Shown here: positions 46,902 to 58,154 of the stretch, one piece after another
Layout of the letters: each line of letters begins with the position of its first letter
Numbering within the stretch: position 1 is the first letter of the stretch
Origin: Timema cristinae
Taxonomy: Eukaryota > Arthropoda > Insecta > Phasmatodea > Timematidae
Assembly (NCBI GenBank): GCA_039000515.1
Contig: JBCFYV010009882.1
Span: 47,732,639 to 47,796,638 of the forward strand
Reading direction: 5' to 3'
Length of the DNA: 64,000 nt
Made by a program: the position numbers and the translations under genes
Notes under the pieces: model-generated
The model's input: the letters and a program-made list of their open reading frames with translations, nothing else
The model's database searches: none
What the model was told of the DNA's origin: nothing

Positions 46902-47180
46902 TATGAGATCTATTATCTTTACAATAACAAAGCTAAACATTGAAGGATAAATTATTAGCTCTTACCTAGTGGTGACACAGGAATTAAAATAAACAAATTC
47001 TGGAGATATTCCTCTTTGGAAAACCATGATGCTATCATTATTTATATTTCTGTTACAGAGTATATTATTTATGCTCTTTGGTGAACTGTGTAGAATTTTA
47101 TCCCCAGCATATTTCTGATCGTGCTTAGATAAATATTGTGATGTTAATGGATTGCGTTTGTTTGTGCACTCCATTTGTGG

Positions 47181-47661
47181 ATAAGGGTGTGCGGGATTTC
47201 CGAATTTCAGAATCCCCGTGGGAAAGAATATGTATCGTTCCCGGCCCGAATGTCGATACTGTAATCCCGAAAATTTCGGGAAAATTCAGGAATTACTTTT
47301 TTACATATTTAATATACTTTTAAACTTGCTTTTCATGTCTTCTTTAATATTTAAATATAAACATGTTTGTCAACCTATTATAGATGAAAATTTAGATTTA
47401 ATGTATGTTTCATGAATGTTTATAATTTAAGTAGCATAAGTTAGAGAGGAAGTTTTAAAAATTGCTGAAATTTTTAACTATATATATGTTTAGATTTCCT
47501 CTATTTGGGCCTATGTAATTATTTAACAGATTGAATATTGTCAGTGTTTTAAGATACGTAATATTAGCAAATTTAGAAATAATTAGTTTTACATTTTCAA
47601 TTCCCGTTTTCGTCTCGAAGTAAGGGATTCTAAAATTTCCGTTCCCGATCTAGCACACCCT
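47181..47661. mobile_element. hAT-like MITE, 481 bp, probable 8-bp TSD
   Basis: The left end agggtgtgcgggatttccga and the complement of the right end, agggtgtgctagatcgggaa, pair as imperfect inverted repeats, extended by tcagaatcccc / ttagaatccc. Flanks atttgtgg (47173-47180) and atttgtga (47662-47669) agree at seven of eight bases. The agGGTGTGC terminus and interior cgggaat/ttcccg palindromes are typical of one hAT group. The 61- and 65-codon frames inside it are shadows. Confidence 0.65.
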
Positions 47662-47669
47662 ATTTGTGA

Positions 47670-48699
47670 ACAAGGTAATATTTTGTCTCAGACATTAAGT
47701 TTTTTAAATATCTTAAACTACCATTATTGGTTTGTAATTGCTATAGTCATTTCAACAATGGACAACGAGGAACTATCAAAAAGTGAGAAGCAGAATGTCA
47801 ATGGTTCTAATTTGATATATTTTTTAAGATTCTTAACCATGCGAAGAACGGGTCAAACTGCTGGTTATAAATACATTACTCAATAATTAGTCTATGTTTA
47901 CGAAGGAAAGTGGTACACTAAAATGTTATGGTTAGAATGTTGTAAATAAGACCAACTTTATTATTAGAAGTATTTTTGCAAATTTTTAGGCTGTCATTGT
48001 TTTGTCCAGTTTAAACTGTATTATTACTCATCCGATTGTGAGGCAAATATAGGAAGGACTCACTAGTCGCTCTCGGCACTAAGTCATTTTGACAGGGAGG
48101 TTTTTTCTTCTCTTCGACAGACTTTGGAGGTACCGCCAGGGACTATGGACCCCCAATGGAGGGGGAATAGGGAGGTAGTTTTGGAGGGTGATTGAAAACA
48201 ACTTGTTCATAGCTGCCCATGCACAGTATGTTACTGTTTTTTGAGTTTTTTTGCAACACAGGTAAGAGAGAAACGTAAACCTTTGAAGGACTTCAAAATT
48301 AGAAAAGAAAATAAAAATTGATAAAAGATTTTACGATCAAATAATTATTTTATTTCTATATCCAATAAGTATAAACATCACTTAACGTGCACTTTTTAAT
48401 AACAAAATAATAATTTTAAACTATTTTAAAACTAATCTCACTTAAAACGTAATCCTTAGTGCAAAGGTTTAGTATAATGTTTACGTTTATAGTCACCTTG
48501 AACTAAACCTTCTGGTTTAAACTTTGTAAATAAATTCTTGCTTGGAGGTTAGTCTACTTGGAAAAATACAAAATATTCGTCGGGTTTGAAAAAAGTATTT
48601 TTGAGAATTGCACTCATTTAGATGGTTGTGAAAACAAATGATAGCTAACACACGCATGCATTAATATATGAAGATAATTATATTGAGAAGATTTAGTTT
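47670..48699. other. Intron sequence, nothing recognised
   Basis: A GC-richer patch at 48065-48200 (gactttggaggtaccgccag, ggagggggaatagggaggta) has no long frame and no homeobox match on either strand. Confidence 0.4.
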
Positions 48700-48701
48700 G
48701 G

Positions 48702-48890
48702 GTTCGTGGACACGTCGGGCTCGACAAATGAGATATGCTAGTAATCGATATGTTTGAGATTGAGTCCCAGCTGGTTATAAACACGGTGGCTCATCCTTAA
48801 TAGTTTCCCGCTCTTAAAAGCAGTTTCCCGAAGCTAATGTTTGAAAATGGAATGCCCATAGAAGATATTTGGAGTGGGCATCTCTCATAA
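48702..48890 (+). mobile_element. tRNA-headed SINE (family H), single copy seen
   Basis: Head gttcgtggacacgtcgggct with B-box-like gagattgagtcccagctgg, then a short body (ggtggctcatccttaatagt). It resembles family D in the head but the body differs. No TSD found. Confidence 0.4.
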
Positions 48891-49454
48891 AATTTTGAAA
48901 AAAATAGTACTCTAAGTAACTATTTAGAACGGTTCTCGCCTGAATATTAGAAATTATTTTTAAAATTTGATTCCTTTAGATAATATTTGTAGTTTAATAC
49001 AAGGCCATCTTTCAGCTTAGTATTTCAAAATACAAGGGAGGGATATGAATATAGTTATGATTTAATTAGAAGCCTATTTGGTCACTATTGTATGGACACA
49101 TCACGTTTGGAGAATCTTTTTTACAATCCAATTTTCATAGCAACCATCATAAAAGTGACAAAATCAACTTTAACGTGTATTTACATTAGGTCATGTAGTT
49201 TTCATATATTAGTTTTATAGATATTATAAATATATATAAAATAAAACTAATCATTCAGTAAAAGGTTATCAGTTTTAGCTGCCAAAACTCTGTATTATCT
49301 AAAAGGTCCTTCACATGTAATTTGGGCTCTGCAGGTTCGCAGATGTCACTCTTTGGTGCTAGAGGGTGCTTTTGGCTTTCTTTCACCATCGTCATTCGCA
49401 ACGCGGACTTCATACGTGATGCACGGAGCAGTTCACGGATTCTGAGATGGCTGA

Positions 49455-49456
49455 CA

Positions 49457-49504
<48 letters not shown>
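49455..49504. repeat. (TA)n microsatellite
   Basis: About 25 TA units with one interruption, located between two GC-richer segments (49320-49450 and 49505-49630) that may be halves of an older repeat. Confidence 0.95.
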
Positions 49505-49979
49505 GCACATGGTGCTGGAGAATCTTTGAAAATGCACGGTAATCAATGCGTCATTATGTTCACCATTCGATGTTGTTCACACTTTCTGACTTTCATTTAT
49601 GTACCTACAGCGCCATCTAGTACCTAAGGGGGACGTTAGCTGACATACATTATTAATGAAATAGGTTTGTTTTAGGGTTTCTTATCTTCCATTAAAGTTT
49701 GTACGTAGAGTTTTTAATCACCCCGTATAAAATAAATGAATGTCAGAAAACATTGAAAAAATATCAGCATAAAGGCCTTGCAAATGTTAACTCTTATAGA
49801 CTAAAATCGTTCAATCATAACGGGGAGCACGTGGGATAAAACGTTAACTACATTTTATTTAATTTCCCTTTGATGAGATAGTCGTTGTCTTTTCTCTTGA
49901 TAGTCTTCCACTTCACCTTAAATGCAAATGCTGGTATATTTCCTGTAAAATTCCACGTTCCTTAGCCTTACACGGTCAG

Positions 49980-50038
<59 letters not shown>
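49980..50038. repeat. Compound (AT)n(GT)n microsatellite
   Basis: About 12 AT followed by about 18 GT dinucleotides. Confidence 0.97.
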
Positions 50039-50041
<3 letters not shown>

Positions 50042-50230
50042 CAGCCTAGTAGAATGAGATGGCCCAAAATCAAAATACAATTGGCCAAACGGCACAGCTT
50101 CAGAACACTGGCATGAGCATATGTCTACATTAAACTAGATCTAGTAATTAATAAGGTTCTTCCTATGATTATCAAACTACAAAGGGGCTTATCTAGTGCC
50201 AGTCTAGCACGTGCAAGGATATCACCGCTG

Positions 50231-50940
50231 GGGACCAACTTCGGTGGCCGTATGGCCTAAGGCGTCACTCTTGCAATAGACTAAACTGCCAATGATGGGG
50301 ATATCATGAATCGAATCCCGATAGGGTCTACTGATGGTGATTTTTCCTAAATTTATTTCCACTCTTCCTCCACGCAAATGTGGGTAAGCCGCACTAATGT
50401 CATTTTCTTTTACAGGTTCGACATTCATTATCATCCAAACATCTCATTCCACAAGATAATACAAGTTTCCTACTTACAGGTTCATACTCCATTAATTCAC
50501 CATCCACCTCATAAGGACCCAACAAAACACGAAGAAAGACTCGTCAATACCTGCAAGCCCTTGCGGCCTCTCAATGACCGCAAGAAAGCAGCAGGTAAGG
50601 ACGAGGACTAACACAAACACAATGGAGATTTACAAATGTAAATTTGAACAGACACGCAAACAAACAGACATGTAACAGAGGTAACACAATACAAAGATGA
50701 GAAAAGAGATAAGCAATTATTTCGGCACTCAAAATCAATCAAGCCTCTCTCGAACTGGTGACACTTATTAATAGTGTTAGCATAAGAGAGGGTCGACAAG
50801 GTAAAAAAAAAAAAAAAAAAAATTAAAATGTGGGTAAGCTTCCCATGAACTCAACATTACTCATCCTTAACCCATTAGCTTAATTAGTGCATAGGCGTGA
50901 AACTAGAAAGTACAGTAAAACACGGTGTTAAAAAAAAGTT
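50231..50940 (+). mobile_element. SINE family A interrupted by a retrocopy
   Basis: The 5' part at 50231-50389 has head ttcggtggccgtatggccta, a B-box-like gaatcgaatccc and body ccactcttcctccacgcaaa. The 3' part resumes at 50826 (aaatgtgggtaagcttccca, ccattagcttaattagtgca) and ends with a decayed tail and cacggtgtta near 50930. The two parts are separated by an inserted sequence bounded by a 14-bp duplication of the SINE itself. Confidence 0.88.
50390..50825 (+). pseudogene. Polyadenylated retrocopy nested in a SINE
   Basis: A 436-bp insert ends in a 20-A run (50803-50822) and is flanked by aaatgtgggtaagc at 50376-50389 and 50826-50839. These are hallmarks of LINE-mediated reverse transcription. 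Within it a plus-strand frame of higher GC ends KPLRPLNDRKKAAGKDED and a stop at about 50611. It is followed by about 190 bases resembling a 3' UTR. I do not recognise the protein. It could be a 5'-truncated processed pseudogene of a host mRNA, or the 3' end of a poly(A) LINE. No AATAAA is evident close to the A-run. Confidence 0.8.
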
Positions 50941-50944
50941 AATT

Positions 50945-51750
50945 ACTGAAACACAATTTGACCAGCCTTATTATCCCCACGCCAAACCCATCCCTTTTCT
51001 GGAGCTCGAACCTTAATACGAGTTTCTCTAATTGTTGATCATCCATGTTCTCAACTAAGTCTTGTGTATTAGCGGAGGAACCTATTTTAATTTTATGTTA
51101 TTTTGTTGTGAAAATGAGAGAAAGAGTGTGGATTGAGTGACGAAGCAAATATATGAAGGTAGAGTGTGTGGATCAGAAAGGAAGGCAGGCGTAGACCGTG
51201 TAACACGTGGCTAAATGTTGTAGACGAATGTGTGAAAAAGCAAAACATTAAGAGTTTTAAGAATAAAAGAGCATGTATGATTCGATTTATGAATGTTATT
51301 GAAGTGAAGGGAGCATGCAAGGATAGGGAAGTTTGAAGAAAGTTAGTGAGGGTGGATTAAGTACGATGTTGTTTTTTGAGTTATATACATAGTTTATTGC
51401 CTACCCCGTAAGAGAACGATGTGATTATATTTGTATGTGTGTGTGTGTCTGTATGTAGTTGTGAAGAAGTTCTACAGTAGAACGAATTATATTAATGTTA
51501 TTTTCTACTGTACTTGAGCGATTGAGATACGAAATATATTTAAGATTAGTTTGTATTCGCGTGAAGACAAGATTTGATGAAAAGAAAGAAAATCAAATAT
51601 TAAAAAGCATAACTCACCCGTTTAGGATTCAACCTCTTATATTATATTGTAGTGCTATGTGAGTTTATGGCCTTATCTTTTTAAAACTATTGTAATCAAC
51701 AATAGGGTTACTAAAAGCTTACTCTAAGGAGAAGGTATAATATAGGTTTT
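50945..51750. other. Intron sequence, no supported feature
   Basis: A short (GT)n run at 51436-51450. The 75-codon minus-strand frame at 51093-51320 is Ser/Phe/Leu-rich from GA-rich DNA (gagagaaagagtgtg...) and is not convincing. Confidence 0.4.
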
Positions 51751-51754
51751 AGGA

Positions 51755-51925
51755 AGTGTTTCAGCATTAGAGTGGATAGGAGACGGGCAAAACCACAGTG
51801 ATAAATTTAATGTCGTATAGAACCACAAGTGTAGCCAGTCATGATCGAACCCTGAACCTCTTGTCACATGCAATCCAGTCGATTGTGAGCCTATCGTCTT
51901 AATCCATGTAATCTACGAGGATGAT
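51755..51925 (-). mobile_element. tRNA-headed SINE-like fragment (family F)
   Basis: The minus strand shows ttaagacgataggctcacaa as a head and a B-box-like gggttcgatcatgactgg, followed by a short body. Only one copy was recognised. Confidence 0.4.
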
Positions 51926-52074
51926 GGTTTTGACATCTGGATGACCACTAGGGATTCGAATAAATTTTTAACCTCCGGGGGTTGATCTATGACTGACTAC
52001 CAAAATACCTTTACACTTACAAAACATTCATGTAGCTAAAGTGTTAATAGAAGTTCCTAGTATTGAATATAATT

Positions 52075-52405
52075 ATTTGAAATAATGATGATATTTAGAC
52101 ATAAACTGCATTGAAAAGGCCATTTTTGATCATTATAGAATGGCTTCACAGATAATCATTGTGCACAAATCTTATTTCTGTATTGATAGGGACATAATGT
52201 AGCTATTAACAAAAACTTTGTTGCATGTCCCCCATTGTCACCACGGAAAATGTCGAGTAATCATTCAAATATGAATTCATTGCACACATTTCTGGCATAT
52301 TGTAGGTCTATTCTTTTTCCTTTTACTCACATACCTCGCGCGTGCATACACAAATTGATATGCTAGCCGGGAGCTGAGCTGTGTCTGCTATGATGAACGC
52401 TCTTA
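52075..52405. mobile_element. Second, truncated copy of the 46.4-kb MITE
   Basis: About 290 bp aligns with 46610-46905 in the same orientation: aactgcattgaaaag, tagaatggcttcaca, gtgcacaaatctt, gtcgagtaatcat, attgcacacattt, gggagctgag, ctgctatgatg. The right end (atgatgaacgctcttata) is present and the left TIR is missing. Confidence 0.78.
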
Positions 52406-52409
52406 TACA

Positions 52410-54435
52410 CATTTTGTGTCATTTTGACTATAGTGACCAGAATCAATGCCTTTCATCATAGTGTATACCCTGATTTATATATGAAGTCCACTTTAGAAAA
52501 TAAAAACTTTTTTTTGCAGCCAACATAAAAACATTACTTTTTTGGTACCTATCATAAGTGACAGCTGCAGATCACATGACTTGTATGAATACGGGAAAGT
52601 AGATCTAGTATCCTTTTTAGCTGTCAATAAACTGGGTTCTAATGAAAATCAGGGTATATCCCTGATTATTGTGTACATAATGATAGCTCACTCTAATGAA
52701 GCTTTTATAATATATATGTCTTGTATGGACAAAATTTATTTTTTAAATTTTCTATTTATTGAGCTCAAAATTGTTCGTATTTTAAACATGGTTTTGCTCA
52801 TAACTTGAAATTTTCGAGTCAGGAGCTCCCAGTAACTTTTAACCCAACAATGTGAAGTACCCCCTCTTTGAGAATAAATATAAATGAAAATTATACTAAA
52901 GTAAAAAATAAACTATAGAGTTTAAAAAAAAATCAAATTTGTGTCGTGAAAAATATCTGGCCTATATAAAGTTGAGTCGAGAGACCAACATAAAAAAAAC
53001 TCATTAAGAGCTTCATGAAATAGGACGTTTAAAATGAAACATTTTGAGGGTAGCAAAAAATGTATGTAAGTGTTTATGTGTGTGTGAGTGAGAGGGAGAG
53101 AGAAAAGGGAATGGGGAAGAGAATGAGAGGAAAAAATGTAAGAAGGAATGACAGGGGCGTGGTGGAAAGTGAGATAGATGGACAGAAGGACAGAGCGTGG
53201 AGAGACATAAAGACAGATGACTGCAGGCGTTCCCTCACTGAAATTCTATTTTCAACGAACCGCAGGACTTTTACCCACCGACAAAAGAATCTGTTTCGTT
53301 TGTGGACTTTTCACCGACCAGCTTTGTATGGTCAGAGGTAAACTGAGTCAGTATTTTAGCATGTACGCACGCTAATAAGCTGTATTCGAAGCAAGGAGAC
53401 AGGGATTTATCACCAGCTAAGTGCAATAAAACATTTCTCTATAGTTCGTACTAATAAATAGAAATAACAATAAAGTTACTATCACATTACAAATATTTAG
53501 AAAAAACCTTTTGAGGCAAATATCGTAATTGAAGCAAATATCAATAAAGTAATGTTGAGAGCACCGCCTACTTGAAGGGGAATATTGTCACACCGTAGTA
53601 TTTATTATAGCAATAGCCATTATGGAACTTAAAAAAAAACCTTTACTGTATTTTAACTTTACGTTATTAACATGTTAAAAGTAAAATTTATTAATAACAA
53701 TTTAGTATAAACTTTCGGCGGTAAAATATAGCTTTAAAAGGTGACGCAAATATGTTGTTTTAAAATTTTGTAATTTACAAAAATATATAATCAAATAAAT
53801 ATGGCTTTTACTTTTATATTTCAGTGGATCCAAAACGCTTACACTATATTTCACCATTGAATTTATTTATTCGTTTCTCTCGCCCTCCCCCCATCCCTTT
53901 CCCATACATATCCCAATAACAAATTAAAATCAAATTTATAATCGGGGAACCCAAAGGTTTAAGATGATGTCCTCTATAACAAACCTCATGGTTTACTCAA
54001 TTAGTAATTAGTGTCAAAATAGTATGTTTGTAGATTATTGATTATGATAAGATTTATTCATAGAAGGTCACTAACTTAACCACGCGTCCAAGGAGCTGAA
54101 CGCGTCATTATTCACTTTCAAAAACTAGGATTTCATTAGAAATTAGTTTTTATTTGTTGATTTAAAACTGCTCTTTTGAGAAACAGTGAACTTACTATTT
54201 TATTTTTTTATCATCCCTCTTGAATACATCTCACGAGATCATTCTCCTTTCCACATCGGGTAGGGGCAGTACACAGTGTCACATCAATTTTTATGTAAAA
54301 CCTATTCTGGAATATTTTTTTTCTTGAATATCGTAAGTCTAGGTTAAGAGAATGGGTTGTAGGGACTGATTTTAGTGTAGAGGCACACACTATTTATTTG
54401 AGAGGTGTAAAGCGGAATGATGTTCCTCTCTGTCC
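52410..54435. other. Intron sequence, nothing recognised
   Basis: The 88-codon frame at 52542 and the 93-codon frame at 53060 (Arg/Glu/Lys from a gagaga-rich tract) have no domain or splice context that I can defend. Confidence 0.4.
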
Positions 54436-54439
54436 AGTG

Positions 54440-54960
54440 TCATTAGTGTTATAGTGTGAATTATATCCCTCAGTTCAGTATCATTACTGTAAAGAGTCAA
54501 GTGTGTTCCTCTCATTTCAGTGTAATGTGTGATTTGTTTTCCTCTCAGTCCTGTGTAAAGTGTGCTACTCTCAATCCAGTGTAAATCAGTTCCTCTCAGT
54601 CCTGTATAAAGTGTGACGTATCTTCTTCTCAGTCCTGTGTAAAGTGTGTTCCTCTCAATCCAGTGTAAATCAGTTCCTCTCAGTTCAGTGTAATGTGTGA
54701 CTTGTTTTCCTCTCAGTCCAGTATAGAGTGTGACGTATTTTCTTCTCAGTCCAGTGTAAAGTGTGCTACTCTCAATCCAGTGTAAAGTGTGTTCCTCTCA
54801 ATCCAGTATAAAGTGTGACGTATTTTCCTCTCAGTACAGTATAAAGTGTGACGTATTTTTCTCTCAGTCTAGTGTAAAATGTAAAGTATGTTCCTCTCAG
54901 TCCTGTGTAAAATGTAAAGTATGTTCCACTCAGTCCTGTGTATGCAGTTTAAGTTGTGTC
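54440..54960. repeat. 26/33-bp compound minisatellite
   Basis: The unit ctctcagtccagtgtaaagt gtgttc (26 bp) alternates with a longer form carrying gacgtatttt (33 bp). About 18 units. The Cys/Ser-rich 87-codon plus-strand frame at 54763 simply translates the array. Confidence 0.9.
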
Positions 54961-55315
54961 AAGTGGGCTCCATTTTTTCATAATGACAGCAGCAAAATGT
55001 GGGAACTCCGTCCTTCCTTTATTTGAGACTGTCATAATATATTGGTACATTTATTGGTTTAAATCACTCTTTCCTGTGGCTTATCTAGACACTTAATAAA
55101 ACTCTAGATCTGTAAGGTACTGTACATTACGTTCAAATATGAAATCTAACTGCTTAAATTCTCCACGATTGTGAAACAAGGTATTTTATAACGAAAATAA
55201 ATTGAGTATGTCCTAAAACAATGTTATTTGGTCCAAAATTGAATAAAGATACTTGGGAGTGGAAGAGGTTACATATGTTGATTTATGTACCCTGTACTCA
55301 TCCTAGTCATATATT

Positions 55316-55561
55316 TAGCACCACGTCTTACTACCCGTTCGGGTTATACGCTTTAAGTACTAATTACGCTAACGGATTAGGAATTGGGAAGGTTGAATTA
55401 GAGGAAGTGAACCCGCATTTGCGTGGAAGGAGAGTGGAAAACCATTTAGGGAAAGACCACCCCCAGTTCACCCGACCGAGATTCGAACCTCGATCTCCCC
55501 GTCCTCAGCAGTCGAGCTCAACACAACTAGCGCGTTAGCCAACTACACCACCGAGGCGGGT
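55316..55561 (-). mobile_element. SINE family A, near-complete, without (TAA)n
   Basis: Minus strand from head acccgcctcggtggtgtagt through B box ggttcgaatctcgg to tail gcgtataacccgaacggg, acgtggtgctaaatat. The microsatellite tail is lacking and no TSD is evident. The 105-codon plus-strand frame is the same shadow peptide seen at 11.3 kb and 15.8 kb. Confidence 0.9.
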
Positions 55562-55589
55562 CTCATCATAATCAAGTCTCAAAGGTTAC

Positions 55590-55800
55590 GGTGAGCCGTA
55601 CATGCAGCGTGAATGGGAGAATCTAGAACTTTGTTCAAGGGACTGACTGGCAATCTCAATGTGAAGAAACCATTGGGAAGACCTAAACACGGATGGAAGG
55701 ATAACATTTGAATGTAATGAGGTGTACTGGATATAATTGGCACAAAATAGGGATAGTTGGCATATTTTCGTATGCGTGGCAATGGACTTTCGACTTCTTA
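55590..55800 (+). pseudogene. LINE RT C-terminal fragment
   Basis: A plus-strand segment at 55650-55710 reads GNLNVKKPLGRPKHGWKDNI and then a stop. This matches the GRPxxRWxDxI motif at the extreme C-terminus of many arthropod endonuclease-reverse transcriptases. Downstream, in other frames, LIGTK and RMRGNGLS fit the tail of the same region. It is a short dead remnant touching the SINE head at 55561. Confidence 0.5.
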
Positions 55801-56945
55801 GTGTCGAAAAGTCAGTAGGTAAGTGATTAAATCCTTAAATTAAATTAAAACTTTTGTCAACCTTCCTAATAGCCCGCATGAGTAGCCTCTTGGTCTAAGG
55901 TGCCAGTATCGTCTGATCTGGTTTGCTAGGAATGAGGATTTCCAGTTTTATAATCTTAAGCGGAAGTATTGAAATTTTAAACAACATTTTTTTCACTCTC
56001 TTTTGCGCAATTGCGAGAAAATTTTATTTAATTAGTACCTCTTTCATCCTTCTCCACCACAGTCCCTTGTATTATGATATCATAGTACATTTTGGGTATT
56101 TAACCTGAGGCACTGAGTCTTTAATAGATCCCTAGGATAACACCTCTTTTCATACTTTCCAAAACTTTTTTTTAGCACCGAATCTTACTACACGTTTGAG
56201 TTGTACACCTTCTTACAGAACAGATGTTGATATAAAAATGTCAAAAGATCCATCATCTTATAATTATTTTTATTTAGTCCATAACAACATAACCAACATT
56301 GTTTTATTTATTTTTTTAAATTAATTTATAAAACCTATTTAAATAACTGACATTTGTCGAATGATAATTATTTTTAAACTTTTAAAAACTTTATAACCAT
56401 TTGTAAATCATTTTACTTCCAAATGGTCTGCATGAAGAAACATTATTTGTTAATTTAACAATTATATTATTTTATTCAATCAATAATTTTATATTAATTT
56501 ATTTACTCCTCTCATTTTTATTTCAAATGTTTATATTGTTTATTTTAGCTTAATTGTTATGTAAAACAAAGGAAACTCTATTCTTTCAATGTGAATATGT
56601 GAATAACTCTGAGGGTGAGTAAAATACGGTTTGAACGCAAATACTCCTTCCCAGTAGCTAAGAGTTCTTAGCAAATTTCTGAGTGAGCAAACTGACAACA
56701 CGTGAAAGAAGAAAATGAATGGTATTTATGTAATATTATCGAAATGATAAGACTCAAGAAAACAGGTAATCATATAATTTTTCAACTTTCTTTTAAACAT
56801 ATCGTTAGCCCACCAAGATAATTTTAAAGTAGTATAAAAGGGAACTCGAGCTAAGCCAGTATTTTTGAGGTTTTTTTAGCAATAATAAATTTTTGTATTT
56901 AAAAAAAATTTGACAAAAATTGCTTCTGTACATATGTTGATTTTT
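55801..56945. other. AT-rich intron with one SINE-tail scrap
   Basis: A minus-strand tail match (tttttagcaccgaatcttac, acgtttgagttgtacacc) at 56171-56212. Nothing else supported. Confidence 0.45.
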
Positions 56946-56947
56946 CA

Positions 56948-57278
56948 TATATATATATATATACATACATATACGTATATATATACATATATATACATAC
57001 ATATATATACGTATATATATACATATATACAAAATTTACATATATACATATATATGCGTATATATATACATATATATGCGTATATATACATATATATATA
57101 CGTGTATATATATACATATATACATATATATTCATATATATACGTATATATATATGAATATATATACGTATATATATACGTATATATACATATATACATA
57201 CATATATACATATATATACATATATACATACATATATACATATATATACATATATACATACATATATACATATATATG
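56948..57278. repeat. TATATACA/TATACG-type array, 330 bp
   Basis: Alternating purine-pyrimidine throughout, with tatatacatacatatatac and tatatatacgtatatata phrases. The later part repeats with a period near 40 bp (atacatacatatatacatat). All six frames remain open because of the pattern (Tyr/Ile/His/Met only), so the several 60-125-codon frames are artefacts. Confidence 0.95.
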
Positions 57279-57289
57279 TGTGATTAGAA

Positions 57290-57990
57290 AGATTAAATCC
57301 AATCCCAGCATTCCCATAACAAGTATTAAAGAATTGTTAGGATTACTACGTGGATAAAATCAAACTAAATGCATCTTCTGAAGAAATATTTTATTAACTG
57401 TTTGTGGAGTAAATATATGTTATAAAAATTGAAATAATACAATCCCTAACATACGTTTCCTTCAATCACACCTTAATAATCTTGTGTTAACAGCAACACA
57501 TTAGTTAAATTACGTTTTCTTTCTAGGTTGGTATAGATTAATATATATTCTGAAACTACAGATCACCAATTTCAAGTATGGAATTTTAATAATAATCCAT
57601 GATCAAGAAAACGCGATTGAATATGAAATAGTACCTTTGAAGATGTTTAGATTGTTATGTTGAGAAAGAGATTCAGTGAACCAAAGGCTATGTTATGAGT
57701 GTTGTTTAAGATTTATGAACAAAACAAACATAAGAGATGCATGAAACGTGCGAAGTACGTGCTTCTAAAACGAAACCGTAGTTTATTTACGAAACACGTG
57801 ACTCATTCCTAAAAATGTATCTTAAATCTTATTATAGATGCTCAAGACAAAAACCAAACGTTTTGAAATATAAAACTCTTTTTGGAATAACATGTTGGTT
57901 TTAAATATATTCTATATTCAATCATACTTAATATATCGCTGTAAATATTTCTAGGGCAGATATGTTTTTTAAAGAAAAAGTGGAAAAATT
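57290..57990. other. Intron sequence, nothing recognised
   Basis: No supported feature. Confidence 0.4.
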
Positions 57991-57994
57991 TAAT

Positions 57995-58150
57995 AGCCAC
58001 GATGGTGGAGGGGTGGTCTTGGATGTTAGACTTAAATTCGCTATGGCCACCATTGAGAGGAAGCTTGTGTTTGAATCTTAACTAGGTGAATTTGAGGTGG
58101 TTCTCTAAATTTGATTTTAAATGTGATTTAAATCATCAATTTTTTTTATA
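57995..58150 (+). mobile_element. SINE family A, very diverged 5' part
   Basis: Retains agccacgatggtggaggggt at the head, a B-box-like gtttgaatctta and tgaatttgaggtggttctct. The tail is lost. Confidence 0.45.
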
Positions 58151-58154
58151 AAGC

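Noticed and set aside
48060..48200. Possible upstream Lim1 exon (GC-rich patch)
   Set aside because: Neither strand encodes homeodomain or LIM residues, and stops break the frames.
50404..50596. Candidate plus-strand exon with ttttcttttacag acceptor and gcaggtaagg donor
   Set aside because: It lies within an insert that has a poly(A) tail and a 14-bp target duplication, so the splice-like signals are more simply chance within a retrocopy.
53060..53341. 93-codon Arg/Glu/Lys-rich plus-strand frame
   Set aside because: The composition comes from a gagaga-type low-complexity tract; no domain, and no splice or promoter evidence.
54763..55026. Cys/Ser-rich repeat protein (CKVCSSQSS)
   Set aside because: Direct translation of the 26/33-bp array; unit lengths differ and no start or splice context supports it.
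56805..57357. Seven overlapping Tyr/Ile-rich frames of 60-125 codons
   Set aside because: All arise from alternating TATATACA DNA that contains no stop codons in any frame.
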